Shown here: positions 45,553 through 56,945 of the stretch, one piece after another
Layout: each line of letters opens with the position of its first letter
How positions within the stretch are numbered: the first letter of the stretch is position 1
Source of the DNA: Manduca sexta
Lineage: Eukaryota; Arthropoda; Insecta; Lepidoptera; Sphingidae
Assembly (NCBI RefSeq): GCF_014839805.1
Contig: NC_051117.1
Coordinates: 9,920,001 to 9,984,000 of the forward strand
DNA length: 64,000 bases
Direction: 5' to 3'
Program-made: the position numbers and the translations under genes
Notes under the pieces: model-generated
Told to the model about the DNA's origin: nothing
The model's database searches: none
The model's input: the letters and a program-made list of their open reading frames with translations, nothing else

Positions 45553-46009
45553 TATATATGAAAAAAGGCCTATAAATTCGGATGTGCCTAATCAATACCG
45601 GAACATAATGTTTAACAACCACTAACAAAGTGTTGTTAATAAATATTTATGACTATGCTTTTACCACAGGAATGTTGTTGTGGATTAAATACAATCCATA
45701 ATTTAATTTCGAGTATAGTGGTTTTGAGGTATTAATGGATTATACAGAAAGGGCTGACGCATACATGTACCTGGTATCAAACTGGCATCATGGTAACTAA
45801 TAACTGTGTACTCTCTCTAACTATGCATTCCAAAATTGCAACCAATATATAGGTAATGCTAAATTATTTATTGGTATTTGAGAGCGGTATAATTTTTTTA
45901 AAAGTGTTTTTACATTACCAAATGCATGAAAAAATAAGTAATACGTAGTAACCTAGAAAGATCCTATACAAAAGACTTACTACGTACTATAATAGATCAC
46001 AAAGCTTTT
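45553..46009. other. Featureless DNA
   Basis: No gene or recognised repeat. Confidence 0.5.
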
Positions 46010-46172
46010 ATTGACAAAGTGAATCCACTGCAATAGAGGGTAAGTAGAGTGGGTTCCGAATGTCAACGGACGCGAGAGGTTCATCCAACGATAGTCGGCA
46101 CAATTATGAATATATACAAATTGATCTAAAAACGGGGCATACTTACATGGGCCACTATGGTCAGGTTTATCT
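46010..46172 (+). repeat. Repeat B, sense, diverged
   Basis: 'caaagtgaatccactgcaat', 'gagtgggttccgaatgtca' and 'gtcggcacaattatgaat' to 'catgggccactatggtcagg'. It is truncated where SINE D begins. Confidence 0.65.
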
Positions 46173-46175
46173 GTA

Positions 46176-46445
46176 CACGAGTACAACTACCGTGCTGAGG
46201 TTCTGGATGCGAATCCCAGGTCGCGCCGAAATAATTGTGACTGGATTTTTCCATCTTAAAAATTTACTCTCCGGTCATGTCGGATTGCCGTCTCATCGGA
46301 TTATGAGAGTGAAGGAACAGGAAGAGCACTAGTGTATTGCACACACACACTTGTGCACTATAATATTTCTTGCGTACTTGGTTGATATCCATTGAGATTC
46401 GCCATCGTAACCGAAATTCGGTTAGGAAGGAATCAAACATCAGCG
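46176..46445 (+). mobile_element. SINE D, sense
   Basis: Head 'caactaccgtgctgaggtt', B-box-like atgcgaatccc, 'ctccggtcatgtcggattgc' and 'ccgaaattcggttaggaag'. Compared with 19098-19420 it lacks about 60 bp in the middle. Confidence 0.85.
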
Positions 46446-48494
46446 TGCACGAAAATTCTGTAAAATATACAACTTACCTAATATTATTTGTTCTGAGACG
46501 AGTGTACACCGACCTTAATCTAAATCCGTAACTCTATAAATAGAGACGCGAACGGAAAGCCGGATGTAGAGTAGTAAAAGTTGATACGTTATAAAACGGA
46601 GCGACGGATGGAATGCCTTATCAGTGATTGTTTACTGCTCCGGATGTCTACATCTCTACGGAGAGTCTAGAGAGCTCAAGTTATGATCGGATTACGGAAT
46701 TTTATAGCGGAAGATATGATTCGAGTTTTGAATAATACATTTTCGAAAGAGTAGAGGTGAGGGAATTTGGGTCACCGGTATTTGATAGAGTTCAATTTAA
46801 GATTGCAAGGTCAATGTGGAGATTACAAAGTTAAATTATTTTTTATGGCCATAAGTGAGCTATTATACGTAGCAATAAAATAATACATTAAAGTAAAACA
46901 AGGATTGAATTACCTGCTAGAGCTAGCTCTACAAGTCTTACTTTTACTTTTAGTACTTTTAGAAGTATAAGAGTTGTAGTGTTAAATTCAATTACAAGGA
47001 CAGATAACTGAAAACTTGTTTTCGTTTCACAAAATACACATTTGTATTACAAAGAGTTTAAAAGGGCTTGCTTGTGCCTTATTACAAGGTGATTTGGCAA
47101 TAAGGTTCGGAAGACTATAGAAGCAGTAGAAGGGCTTTAAAATATTATTTATCACAAATTATATTTCCATCATCATCATCAGAAGTATATTATATTTCCA
47201 TCTCGTCTTTCTATTTAAAAAATATAATAAGGAATTTGAATTATTTTCCACGGAGGCAAATTACCGGGATAAGAAAAGAAAAGGAAGGAAGAAAGGAAAA
47301 GTAGCCTGGTCTATATGTTAAGTCAGGACATGGTCTATTTATGTGCCAAACACCCAAATTAAGTCGACTGTTTCTCCGTCTACTTCCAACAAACATATAA
47401 ACATCAAAACATTTTCACAAACCTTCTCTTTTATAGTATAAATCAGAGTAAGATTAAAATATCAGTAAGATATCATAGCAGATAACAACTAACATTTGTA
47501 TACTGCCAAGACACTCTCTGAACGTCACCGCTCGGTGTCATAAAAAGCGTGCCACTTGGATGGCTTACAGGAGTTGCAGTGGAGGTTAGAAAGAAAATCT
47601 CTTGATGCATTTCTGTCTACACCTTCATAGATAAAGGCGTGAAGTTATGTACGTATGTTCATTAATATCCGCTATAAAATCTGTTCTAAAACAAGGTCTC
47701 ATCACTTAAATAATCACTTTTATATCGTGAAAAACTTTTAATTGAGTTTTAAAAAGATAATTTTACTTTTCTTAATTTACCTGAGTCAAGAGCTGCCGTC
47801 CTTATATTTTTGAGGAGATCTGTTCTTTGATTACAAGATTGTTGGAGCTGTGTTTCAAAAATTTAATTGGTGTAACAAAAAATATTTGAAATTATTAAGA
47901 AAAGGTTTGAATACAGAAAGATCAAAGGTTTTTTATCGCGTCTGGTTTAGTGGCAGGTTCCAAATTTGGGATAGTACTTGGATTTTCTAATATGATTTGC
48001 CGTGGAAGTTATGCCGGTCGTACAAACAAATACAAATCCTTTCTGTAATATGCATGAAAATTTTACCAACCCAACTTTAGTAAGCGGTAGAGTACCTACT
48101 CTACCGCATACTAGTGGGTGAGTATGAGCGGCCCTTTTCTAGCAGTGGGATAGTATAACACAGAGCTAGTTATAATTATCATAAGTTTATAGAGGTAATC
48201 TCTGAAACTACTCTCTGAACTAGGAAGCTCAGACGACTTTGTTTGCCTTTTAAGTATTATTTTATTGTTATTTGTAGATATACATAACAATATGATAAAA
48301 CAGCACAGCTTAGTGTATCTGTATATTACAATAAATGTAATAAAAGAAAAGATCGTGACTTTAGAAAAGTTATAGAACACAAATCAACGATGTTTAGAAT
48401 TCTTCTATCTGTTTATTTATTTGTTTGTTAGCGCCCATCTAACTATTGAAAAGATTTACATGTAATTTTTACAGGTATATAGATTATAATGTTT
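46446..48494. other. Featureless DNA
   Basis: No gene was found. 46540-46690 is GC-richer and has short internal repeats of atgtagag/ctctac type. 48120-48170 (gcagtgggatagtataacac) resembles a SINE A or LINE 3' scrap. 'gtagagtacctactctac' (48087-48104) is a small palindrome. Confidence 0.4.
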
Positions 48495-48805
48495 AATATG
48501 CCAGTAGATGGTACTGGTGGTAGGTCTCTCATGTGAGAGTCCGCCAGGGTAGGTACCACCACAATGTCTATTTCACCGCCAAACAGCAGTTTCCAGTCAT
48601 TGTCGTGTTTCGGTTTGAAGAATATTGTAGCCAGTGTAACTACTGTATATAATAAGAAGTAACATCTCATGTCACAAGATGGCAAGCGCAGTGGAATACC
48701 TAACAATACATGGAAATTCGAGGTATTGAATGGTGTTTATACTGTTTATGGACGGTCGTATTGCTTACCATAAGGCGAACGGCAAGCTCGTCTTGTCATT
48801 CAAAG
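48495..48805 (+). repeat. Repeat F, sense, full length
   Basis: 'ggtctctcatgtgagagtcc', 'caccgccaaacagcagtttc', 'gtagccagtgtaactactgt' and 'aaggcgaacggcaagctcgt'. This is the best copy in the window. Confidence 0.85.
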
Positions 48806-49956
48806 CAATAAAACAAAAGATATTAAGGCAATAAACTAACTTTGTATTTCACTCTTAAACTACTGGTCTTTTAGAAATTCTTTGATTAATCAAACGTCAT
48901 ATTCTATATAGCACACGGTATATTTGATTGTTTTTATTCCGACTATATAATTTCAAGCGAGACAAGTAGTGAGCAAATTCTTTCATGCATAATACAGCTC
49001 TGTTTTCCATTTTAAAATTCTCCAAGGTCCATTTAGTTAATGAAACGTAGGCCTTATGTCTTAGGCTTCAGCTTTCAACCTTTGACCTCGCTTTTCTTTT
49101 AGAAAACTTATCTTTTTACATTTTAAAGATCTACGAATTGTTCATCTTTGTAGAGTCTGTGGGGGTCGCGTGTTCGACTCTGTGTCAAGTAATTTGCAAA
49201 CATATAAAATAATGTGTCGCTCTAACAACGATTTGGCTAAGAAACATAATCAAATTTATATTATGAATAGCAACTCAGCAATGTTTATAATAATTTACGG
49301 CAAATACTGTTTTAAAATTAACAATTAGTTATAGAATTTTAATATTGTATTAAAAGGCTGTTTCTTTTAATCTTTACAGTTATTATAATTAAATATTAAC
49401 ACATCGTTTATAACAGTCATGATTTGGGCACAAATTTTGAAGTGCAATCTAGATTAAGTACTAATCCTAGCTATAGTCATTATTGTATGTTTTGATTCTA
49501 TTCTGTGTGGCGTAAAAAATAGTCAAATCCGGTACCATAGTACCATTACCTCAAAAAGTATACGAGATATTATATTCCAGAGAATTCCGTGAGCCGCGAG
49601 TAAAATTAATTTCCAATACACGACCTTCCGACGTAATCCCGAATCGAATACACCTGAATGCTTGAGAATCCGAGGAAGTTATCGATAATTATATTAGTTG
49701 TAGGATCGGTATTTACATTCGATGATACACTTCGCTTATCGAGTGCTCCTTTAGCAGCAATTACCATCTTTATAATTGATTCAAAAGGAATTCAGAGAAC
49801 AGGTATGTTGGGAAAGATAAATATGTTATTTTTGGAATTCAAACATGAACGAACAGATGAATTAAATTCGTTATATTAAATATAGTCTACGTCATTATAT
49901 TTGGTATAATTGTTGAAAAAGATTAGAGTTTAAGAAGATATAGGCAATAAAAGGAT
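48806..49956. other. Featureless DNA
   Basis: No gene was found. A weak Helitron-like 3' end (attccgtgagccgcgagtaa) lies at about 49583-49602. Confidence 0.4.
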
Positions 49957-50101
49957 GATGATGCAAACAATGGACGGACGACCTGGTGAGGGTCGCCGAG
50001 TCCGATGGATGAGGGCGGCCCAGAACCGGTCCCTGTGACGCTCAATGGGGGAGACCTATGTCCAGCAATGAACGATCCCCGGCTGAAATGATGATGATGA
50101 G
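49957..50101 (+). mobile_element. RTE-type LINE 3' end with (ATG)n tail
   Basis: The plus strand shows the C-terminal signature in a broken frame (WMRAAQNRS, then SMGETYVQQ). It ends with 'ctgaaatgatgatgatgag'. It is severely 5' truncated. Confidence 0.75.
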
Positions 50102-50105
50102 GCAA

Positions 50106-50195
50106 AAGGACAGCCGAGGGTAATCATTTCTCGTCAATCGACATTCTATTGGACCCTGCTTCACTTAGCATCGGGTGATCACATTGCCGGTATAA
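50106..50195 (-). repeat. Repeat B, antisense, partial
   Basis: 'ccgagggtaatcatttctcg', 'tcaatcgacattctattgga' and 'catcgggtgatcaca' match repeat B. It begins directly after the LINE tail. Confidence 0.72.
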
Positions 50196-51537
50196 TATGT
50201 AATATACACCTTGATTTCCCAGTTTAAGCAAAAGCAAGTCCCTAGTCCATTTAAGTTTTCTACCTCTGGACTCAAATAACAGCTCACTCGTCCATTATTT
50301 TTTCGGAACGAAACCATTCAATTTTCCCATCCGTTTTTAAATTAGCGCTACAATCTCCTAACCCATGTTGTTTTTAAAACCAATGAAAACTCAACCTAAC
50401 GTCCATACCAGTAAAGCCCAGCAAATCTGTCGTTAACAATAACAAAATATTGTTTACCCTAAGGTTTAAATTTGAATGGATCGTGCTTCCAATTACTGCT
50501 ATTAATTTTACATTTCAGCTTTGGCCGGCGACGCTGCCGTTCCAGTTTATTTTGATACAATGTCAGCCGAAAAACATCCTTATTGGAGATTTAATTTTCG
50601 ACTGGTATTTTTATTAATGGGCTGTTATTGATCTCGCCATCACTTTGTTTAAGAATTTTGTGTACCTTTCTTTTAAATTGTATTTTGACTATTTTATTAA
50701 TTGTAGGCTGACTAGGAACATTAAACCTCGCCATGTTTTAGTAAAATATGGAACAATTTTTTGTCATACAATGTTTACTTTCAAACGAAAAAACAAAAGT
50801 GACGGTGCTAAAGCAGGTTTTTTATTTGCCTGGTCAGACTATAATTGTACTTGAGATCATTTATACCATATTCCGATCAGTAGTCAAACATCAGACGTCA
50901 AAAAAAATATGGCTAAGTTATAAAAAGTGTGAAGTAATATATGCTTGGATTATGTTATATTTACCATCATTAGGAGTAACATTTTGCTGTGCGAGAAAAC
51001 AAATCGAAGGTAAAAAAATTTCTAACACATTATTTAAAATCAGAGCTCATAAATACGTTCAAAACAGCATTGATTAATAAAATAGAACACAATAATATAT
51101 GCCAGAAGCCATTGTTCCGGATCCAATATTACTCAGAAAACTTTTATGACTCCCATTAAATTGTTAATTTAATGAGACAGTAAAATGAATCTGTTTAATT
51201 TATTCCGATCGGAGCTAATGCATTATGCGAACGTTTTCATTACTTAACGTGCAAGCGACGGGTATTGGAAGTGCGCCAAACATTCCTAGCATTTAAAAAC
51301 ATTACCATGACATTCTCCGAAAATATGTGAAGAAGTGTGCAGCCAAGAAAACTGTGATTTCCTTAAAATGGTTGAAATATGGCGTTGTTTGGTGAAATAT
51401 TATTTATTTTCAACTGTTATTTTGCGAAAATATGACATTGTTGCCAGTTAATGGGTTGGGTGAGTTGTGAGGTTTCCGTTAGTTGCCAATTCGCAAGTCG
51501 AATAGGGAGCGATTATTTACTAGTTGCCAAATTATGG
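50196..51537. other. Featureless DNA
   Basis: Frames at 50645-50854 and 50748-51077 (plus) overlap, are K/F/Y-rich and have no domain that I recognise. Confidence 0.45.
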
Positions 51538-51765
51538 ACTGATTTGACTGTTTGACCACAGCTCTAAGGTCACGGGTTCGAACTTCGTGTTGGGCAAGGT
51601 GATATTTAGGTTTTCTGCTCACTATCGGCAGTCCGGTGTGTCTGATAGAGCAATAGGCTCGCCCACTATCTCATGAGACGCAAAACATTTGACCAAAAGT
51701 GTGTACCCTGGTTGTATCTCTGCCTACCTCTTCGGGCTGAAAGGCGCGATGTCTTTATTCTTTTT
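51538..51765 (+). mobile_element. SINE C, sense, diverged
   Basis: B box gggttcgaacttcg, 'gggcaaggtgatatttaggt', 'agcaataggctcgcccacta' and 'gcctacctcttcgggctgaa' match SINE C. The head is diverged. Confidence 0.75.
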
Positions 51766-52228
51766 ACCAATTTATAATTTCTGAAAATCTTTTAAATTGT
51801 CATTATTATTCAGAATACATCTTCATTATTTGCAGATGACATAAACACTATGTGGTACATGTGTCATATGCGAGTTTTACTATGTTGAGTCACATTTAAC
51901 ATCAATAAAGATGACAATACATTGTGTAATAAGTGGGGGTGTTTCGTTTCTGTAGTGCATAGGAATATTTTCGAACGCCCGAGTAGATTATTTTATACCA
52001 TAATGTCAAGAGGTGCGAGTCTCTGGGAAGCAGGAGCGCGCTCTATCAGCATTTTCAAGTGATTACCAGTAGACTGGATTTTTGTTACGTGGTTCGCTGT
52101 TGTACCATTTCACATGGCATGGTGAAGCTGTGAACCGACTATTAATATTTATTTTAATTTCTAACATAGTTTTAAGAAAAAAATTCTTTACTTACAGTGT
52201 GAGTCCTATGTTACTCGAATAAAATATA
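51766..52228. other. Featureless DNA
   Basis: No gene or recognised repeat. Confidence 0.5.
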
Positions 52229-52517
52229 ACTATACATATTATAAAACAAAGTCCTCAGAAGCTATCTGTTTATATGTGATGGATTGTCTCAATATCTGCT
52301 GAATGGATATTTGTACGGTTTTTACTAAAAGATAGTGCAATTCTTGAGGAAGGTTTAAGTTTATAGTACATAACGGTTTTATGTAAATTGACTGAGATAT
52401 AACGATAACTGTTGAAGAGGTCACGTGGTTGTAAAAAATCTTGAGGGTCGGGATTTACGCGGGAAAAAAATTGTCATACACTAATTTCCACGCTCGCGAA
52501 GCCGCGAGCACAGCTAG
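52229..52517 (+). mobile_element. Helitron-like element, sense
   Basis: Begins 'actatacatattataaaaca' and ends with hairpin 'cacgctcgcgaagccgcgag' and ctag (52514-52517) before T. Same subtype as 4157-4371 at its 5' end. Confidence 0.78.
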
Positions 52518-52911
52518 TTAATAATAAATAATAACAGATAATACAGCGATTATTAGTAAGGTTTATTGCTAGCGTCATCCATTAAACTTCTATGTAGCTA
52601 CTTATTTACTAAAACCATATAATTGCCAGCGAACTGAACGCATTTTCCTAAAACTAACAATATGCTGCTAATGAGACGTGCACAAACATTTGTTATTGCA
52701 TTGTTCATTATTGACATAACTGCCTGTTTATTTGTTGCATATAATAAAACGAAATGGTGACAGTAGTTTGTGTTCGGGTCATTTGGAACAAAAATCATTT
52801 AAGACTTCGACACAAGATTAGTTTGGGATCTATAGTATAAGTTAGTATGTCTGGTAGAAATATTTAAAACACAACATAAATATTAAAACACAAAATAATA
52901 TGCAATTTTAT
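52518..52911. other. Featureless DNA
   Basis: No gene or recognised repeat. Confidence 0.5.
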
Positions 52912-53150
52912 GCCCGGATAGCGATCACCATACATGAGATGTTAAAACACCTCATGGACGGTAGTACCATAGTACCATAGTAGGCCACGTGTGTCGCGTT
53001 CCCGGATCAGCCTGTGTATATCCAGTTCAACAAACCGGCATAATTGTGTCGACTACCGAGGGGTAATCATCTCCCGTCAGTCGACATTATATTGGACCCA
53101 CACTTACTATCAGGTGCAGAGGGATCAATTTGCCGCGTCCGTCTAAAAAT
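52912..53150 (-). repeat. Repeat B, antisense
   Basis: 'tgcccggatagcgatcacca' through 'gtgtcgcgttcccggatcag' to 'atcaggtgcagagggatc'. A short local duplication (accatagt twice, 52965-52981) is unique to this copy. Confidence 0.85.
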
Positions 53151-53244
53151 ACTACTAACGTCTGTCACAAGTTCTGACAGTAAGCGAGAGATTTCATCAT
53201 CAGAAAATCAGGGTTTTTGGTATGATTAAAATTGCGCAAGTTTT

Positions 53245-53312
53245 TTTCCCCGACCCGATAAGGGAACCCAAAACCTTACAATTCGCACCACTAGACCACC
53301 AAATCATTTGAT
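53245..53312 (-). mobile_element. tRNA-like SINE head, fragment
   Basis: The complement reads ggtggtctagtggtgcgaat then gttttgggttccc, an A-box- and B-box-like pair at normal spacing. It differs from A, C, D and I, and has no body. Confidence 0.5.
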
Positions 53313-53899
53313 ACATAAAATAATTTACATATTAGGCCACAAAACCCCAAACTTAAAGACATTAATTCCATTAAAAGCAAAACACAAATCAATTAGCTGA
53401 CCTGGAGCTTTAAATTCATTACGAGTTCTGGGAATCTAGTTCCAGACCTTCCCAGGCGACCTGCATTGCGAACGCAAAAGTTACGAAGTCACCGGAATTG
53501 ATTATCTAATAGGAATAACAAGGGTCTGTGCTTGAGAAGTGTCGTATGTGATGGTGATAAGGTTTAGAATAGTACGGGATGTTTAGAGGTCGTGATTTAG
53601 GAGGAATTTTATTATTAGATTTTTACAGCTACTTGAGATGGGCGTTTGTGTGATGGATAAGATTTTTACTAAACAATCCTATGTCATCGAAATTTAAGAT
53701 TTCTAAAAACAGTACCAAATCCGTACAAAACTTTGATATAAGATATATTATGTCCCTAAAATAGAAAATTTTATATCTCTTCATATGAATAAACTGTCTT
53801 CAATATCTTTTTACCTAAACATAACAAAACTTGTTAGCTCTCTCGCTAAGGAAATGACAATGCGACATTTACCCAGTCATTCCCAATTAAAACACAAAC
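53313..53899. other. Featureless DNA
   Basis: No gene or recognised repeat. Confidence 0.5.
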
Positions 53900-54080
53900 A
53901 AAATACATCACGCCTTTATCCACAAAAAATAGACATGGGTGCAATTAAGACACCTACAGATATCACATTCAGAGCTCATACTGAGTACAAAACCTTAATA
54001 TCGCTCTGCTCGACCCGAGGTTCGAACCCAGGGCCTCAGAGCGGTGTTGCACGCATTCAACTACGTCACTAAGGCAGTCA
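53900..54080 (-). mobile_element. SINE C, antisense, internally deleted
   Basis: Tail side 'catcacgcctttatccacaa', B-box complement 'aggttcgaacccagggcctc' and head complement 'caactacgtcactaaggca'. The middle is partly missing. Confidence 0.75.
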
Positions 54081-54403
54081 ACTTATAACGTAAATATAAC
54101 TTTAGCAAAATACAGTCACACGTTAAAAACATCTTGATCTTACGAACAATCAAATCAAGATATATCCATCACAAATTATAAATATTACACGGAATTACAA
54201 ATTCAAAGGAGAAATCGTTTCTATAAGTAACGAAATTATTTTCATTGAGAGAATCAAAGGCGAAATCCCAAGGCGGTCCGCACAGAACTTCAAATCGTTT
54301 TAGATATTTAGATGAAATTATGTGAGGGCAACTTTTAGACGATTCGTATTATTAAAAGTTACTTCGTCGGGTCGAGTTAGTTAAGACTGTTTTTGTTATT
54401 GCT
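54081..54403. other. Featureless DNA
   Basis: No recognised feature. Confidence 0.5.
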
Positions 54404-54690
54404 TTGTATGACGAGACGAGCTCGCCGTTCGCCTGATAGTAAGCGTATACGTCCGCCAATAAACAGTAGAAACACCTTCCAACACTTTGAATTATAAAAG
54501 TATTGTTAGGTATTCCACTGCGCTCGCCATCCTGAGACATGAGATGTTAAGTAGTCATATCCGATAGTTAAACTGGTTACAATGTTCTTCAAACCGGAAC
54601 ACAACAGTGACTACACGCTGCTGCTTGGCGGCAGAATTAGACGTTGCGGTGGTATCTACACTGGCGGACATACACATATGAGACCTACCA
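54404..54690 (-). repeat. Repeat F, antisense, near full length
   Basis: 'gacgagctcgccgttcgcct', 'ccactgcgctcgccatcctg', 'aaccggaacacaacagtgac' and 'catatgagacctaccaca' are collinear with the complement of 48495-48805. Confidence 0.85.
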
Positions 54691-54835
54691 CAGTAAAAGG
54701 TTCCAAGGTTCAAATCTCGATGTCATTTTATTCTCTGGTTATGGTATAGTCACTGAATTTTTTAGGCTTTTAGAGCATAGAAATGAGCATGTGAGTGACT
54801 TGATATTAATATTCATTACCGATAATCTTTTATAA

Positions 54836-54886
54836 GATACTTGGTGTTGCTCGTTTCGTCCGCGTGTCAACCCTTTCCGCTGCAAA
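54836..54886 (-). mobile_element. Possible Helitron-like 3' end cut by gap
   Basis: 'gttgctcgtttcgtccgcgt' resembles the complement of a Hel 3' hairpin, and the rest would lie in the gap. Weak. Confidence 0.35.
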
Positions 54887-55386
54887 NNNNNNNNNNNNNN
54901 NNNNNNNNNNNNNNNNNNNNNNNNNNNNNNNNNNNNNNNNNNNNNNNNNNNNNNNNNNNNNNNNNNNNNNNNNNNNNNNNNNNNNNNNNNNNNNNNNNNN
55001 NNNNNNNNNNNNNNNNNNNNNNNNNNNNNNNNNNNNNNNNNNNNNNNNNNNNNNNNNNNNNNNNNNNNNNNNNNNNNNNNNNNNNNNNNNNNNNNNNNNN
55101 NNNNNNNNNNNNNNNNNNNNNNNNNNNNNNNNNNNNNNNNNNNNNNNNNNNNNNNNNNNNNNNNNNNNNNNNNNNNNNNNNNNNNNNNNNNNNNNNNNNN
55201 NNNNNNNNNNNNNNNNNNNNNNNNNNNNNNNNNNNNNNNNNNNNNNNNNNNNNNNNNNNNNNNNNNNNNNNNNNNNNNNNNNNNNNNNNNNNNNNNNNNN
55301 NNNNNNNNNNNNNNNNNNNNNNNNNNNNNNNNNNNNNNNNNNNNNNNNNNNNNNNNNNNNNNNNNNNNNNNNNNNNNNNNNNNNNN
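54887..55386. other. Assembly gap (500 N)
   Basis: Exactly 500 N, a placeholder of fixed size. Confidence 0.99.
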
Positions 55387-55728
55387 TAGTGATTGTAAAA
55401 TCGAAGATAGCGGTTAGAAACTATGTTTCCAAACAAAAAAGTTTGTTACTCGTTTCATTTTACCTAACTAATTACTATTCCCACCATTTAGCCAAGGGTA
55501 TCAAATTAAATCCACTTGTTAAAGATCAATTTCGCCCCAATCAGATATGAAACAGCAGTTCCACGGCCGACGGGCTCAAACGACCGCCAAACTTGACTTG
55601 AAGCTAATTAATACCGCGCGTTGTAGAAGTTTTGAGAACAAGTTGGTGGCTTGCGGCGCGAAGTCCGCCGGGAGCCTAGTGAATGCGTAACTTTATAACG
55701 AGTGTGTGGATGCGTCTTTATAATCGTG
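55387..55728. other. Featureless DNA
   Basis: GC rises at 55555-55685 (cacggccgacgggctcaaac ... ggcgcgaagtccgccgggag). No second copy and no ORF were seen. Confidence 0.4.
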
Positions 55729-56059
55729 TTAAGGTTATAGCTTAAGGTCCATTTTTCATACATTTTGTTTCTCCGTTAGTCTGGGTAACTAAACAAGTAT
55801 TGACAAGTAAAGAATTTAAATTCACGTCTAGTTAGTGATTAGTTCTCGCAGTTGAAAGAAAAACAAATTTAATACGACGAAATTTTAAAGGCCGAAATAT
55901 CCATGCATATTAATTATTTTTACGTTTTTCTTTCAACTGCGAGAACTAATCACTAACTAGACGTGAATTTAAATTCTTTACTTGTCAATACTTGTTTAGT
56001 TACCCAGATTAAAGGTGAAACAAAATGTATGAAAAATGGACCTTAAGCTATAACCTTAA
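55729..56059. mobile_element. Foldback MITE, 136-bp arms, TTAA ends
   Basis: Left arm 55729-55864 and right arm 55924-56059 are inverted copies differing at three positions (near 55782-55788), around a 59-bp centre. Both outer ends are TTAA followed by GGTTATAGC (right end inverted), which fits a TTAA target duplication as used by piggyBac-type transposases. No coding capacity. Confidence 0.9.
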
Positions 56060-56305
56060 AACGAAATGTATAGGTATTATATTATTTTATAATTTGCCAA
56101 ACGAGTAAATTTTCCACCTCAATTATATTTCTTTATATTTCTTCGATGTACAAAAACTTGTGCATCATTCATTAGTTAGTAAGAATAATGCGTGGTGTGC
56201 CTAAGCCGCTAATGAATTTATTAAAATAAATTGTAAGTTGGCTATAGTAAAGCCGTAATTTTTCGCGATTCGATTACTTCCACTTACAAGTAAAATTTAT
56301 AAAAA
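56060..56305. other. Featureless DNA
   Basis: No recognised feature. Confidence 0.5.
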
Positions 56306-56480
56306 ATGCTTTTGCCAGCGGTTCCACCAGCGTGAATTAAAATTCCGGGATAAAAGTTTATATTACTCGGGAATAATGTAGCTTCCTATTAGTGAAGGAA
56401 TTTCTAAAATCGCTTCAGCAGTTACGGAGATTAGCCTTGTGAACATACAAACAAACTTTCCTCTCAATCACATTCGTATA
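56306..56480 (-). mobile_element. Helitron-like element, antisense, diverged
   Basis: 'gcttttgccagcggttccac', 'aattccgggataaaagttta' and 'gtgaacatacaaacaaactt' follow antisense Hel copies. The ends are degenerate. Confidence 0.6.
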
Positions 56481-56844
56481 GCTTATTTCCATTTCAGTTT
56501 ACACGCTTGTATCATTGTCAAGAGCAGAGATCGTATCCGATATTTCCCGACGTATCGAGTTTCGAACACAAATCGAATACCGGGAATGGCTTTTCTAACA
56601 TAGTTTCCTGGCTGCAGCCGGCAACCGGAAACGTAAGCTCAATGCTGCCCTCCACAGCATGGGTGCTGGTGCAAACATAAATTGTTGTGTAGTGACACTG
56701 AGATTTTATTCTCGTGTGCGGATATTCAGGATCCTGGGATTTTAATAAAAGGCGCGATTTTACAATAAAATTATATAGACGTACGATATATTACCTTTGT
56801 GCAGAATTATTTATAAGGTAAATATTATATAGTAAGTTTTTTTT
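56481..56844. other. Featureless DNA
   Basis: No gene or recognised repeat. Confidence 0.5.
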
Positions 56845-56945
56845 TATATGGGGACGACAGTGACCCCACTGCACTTGATGGTAGGTGGTCCGAAAAGTGT
56901 CGACTGACGAGAGATGCTTGTTCTTCGCCATCGGCAAATTTATCC
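56845..56945 (+). repeat. Repeat B, sense, 5' part
   Basis: 'gacagtgaccccactgcact' and 'gtcgactgacgagagatgct', then the match fades. Truncated and diverged. Confidence 0.7.

Noticed and set aside
50645..51077. Overlapping 69- and 109-codon plus frames
   Set aside because: Two frames over the same DNA, both compositionally biased, with no domain.
54841..55550. Several long open frames on both strands
   Set aside because: They are created by the 500-N gap and contain almost no real sequence.
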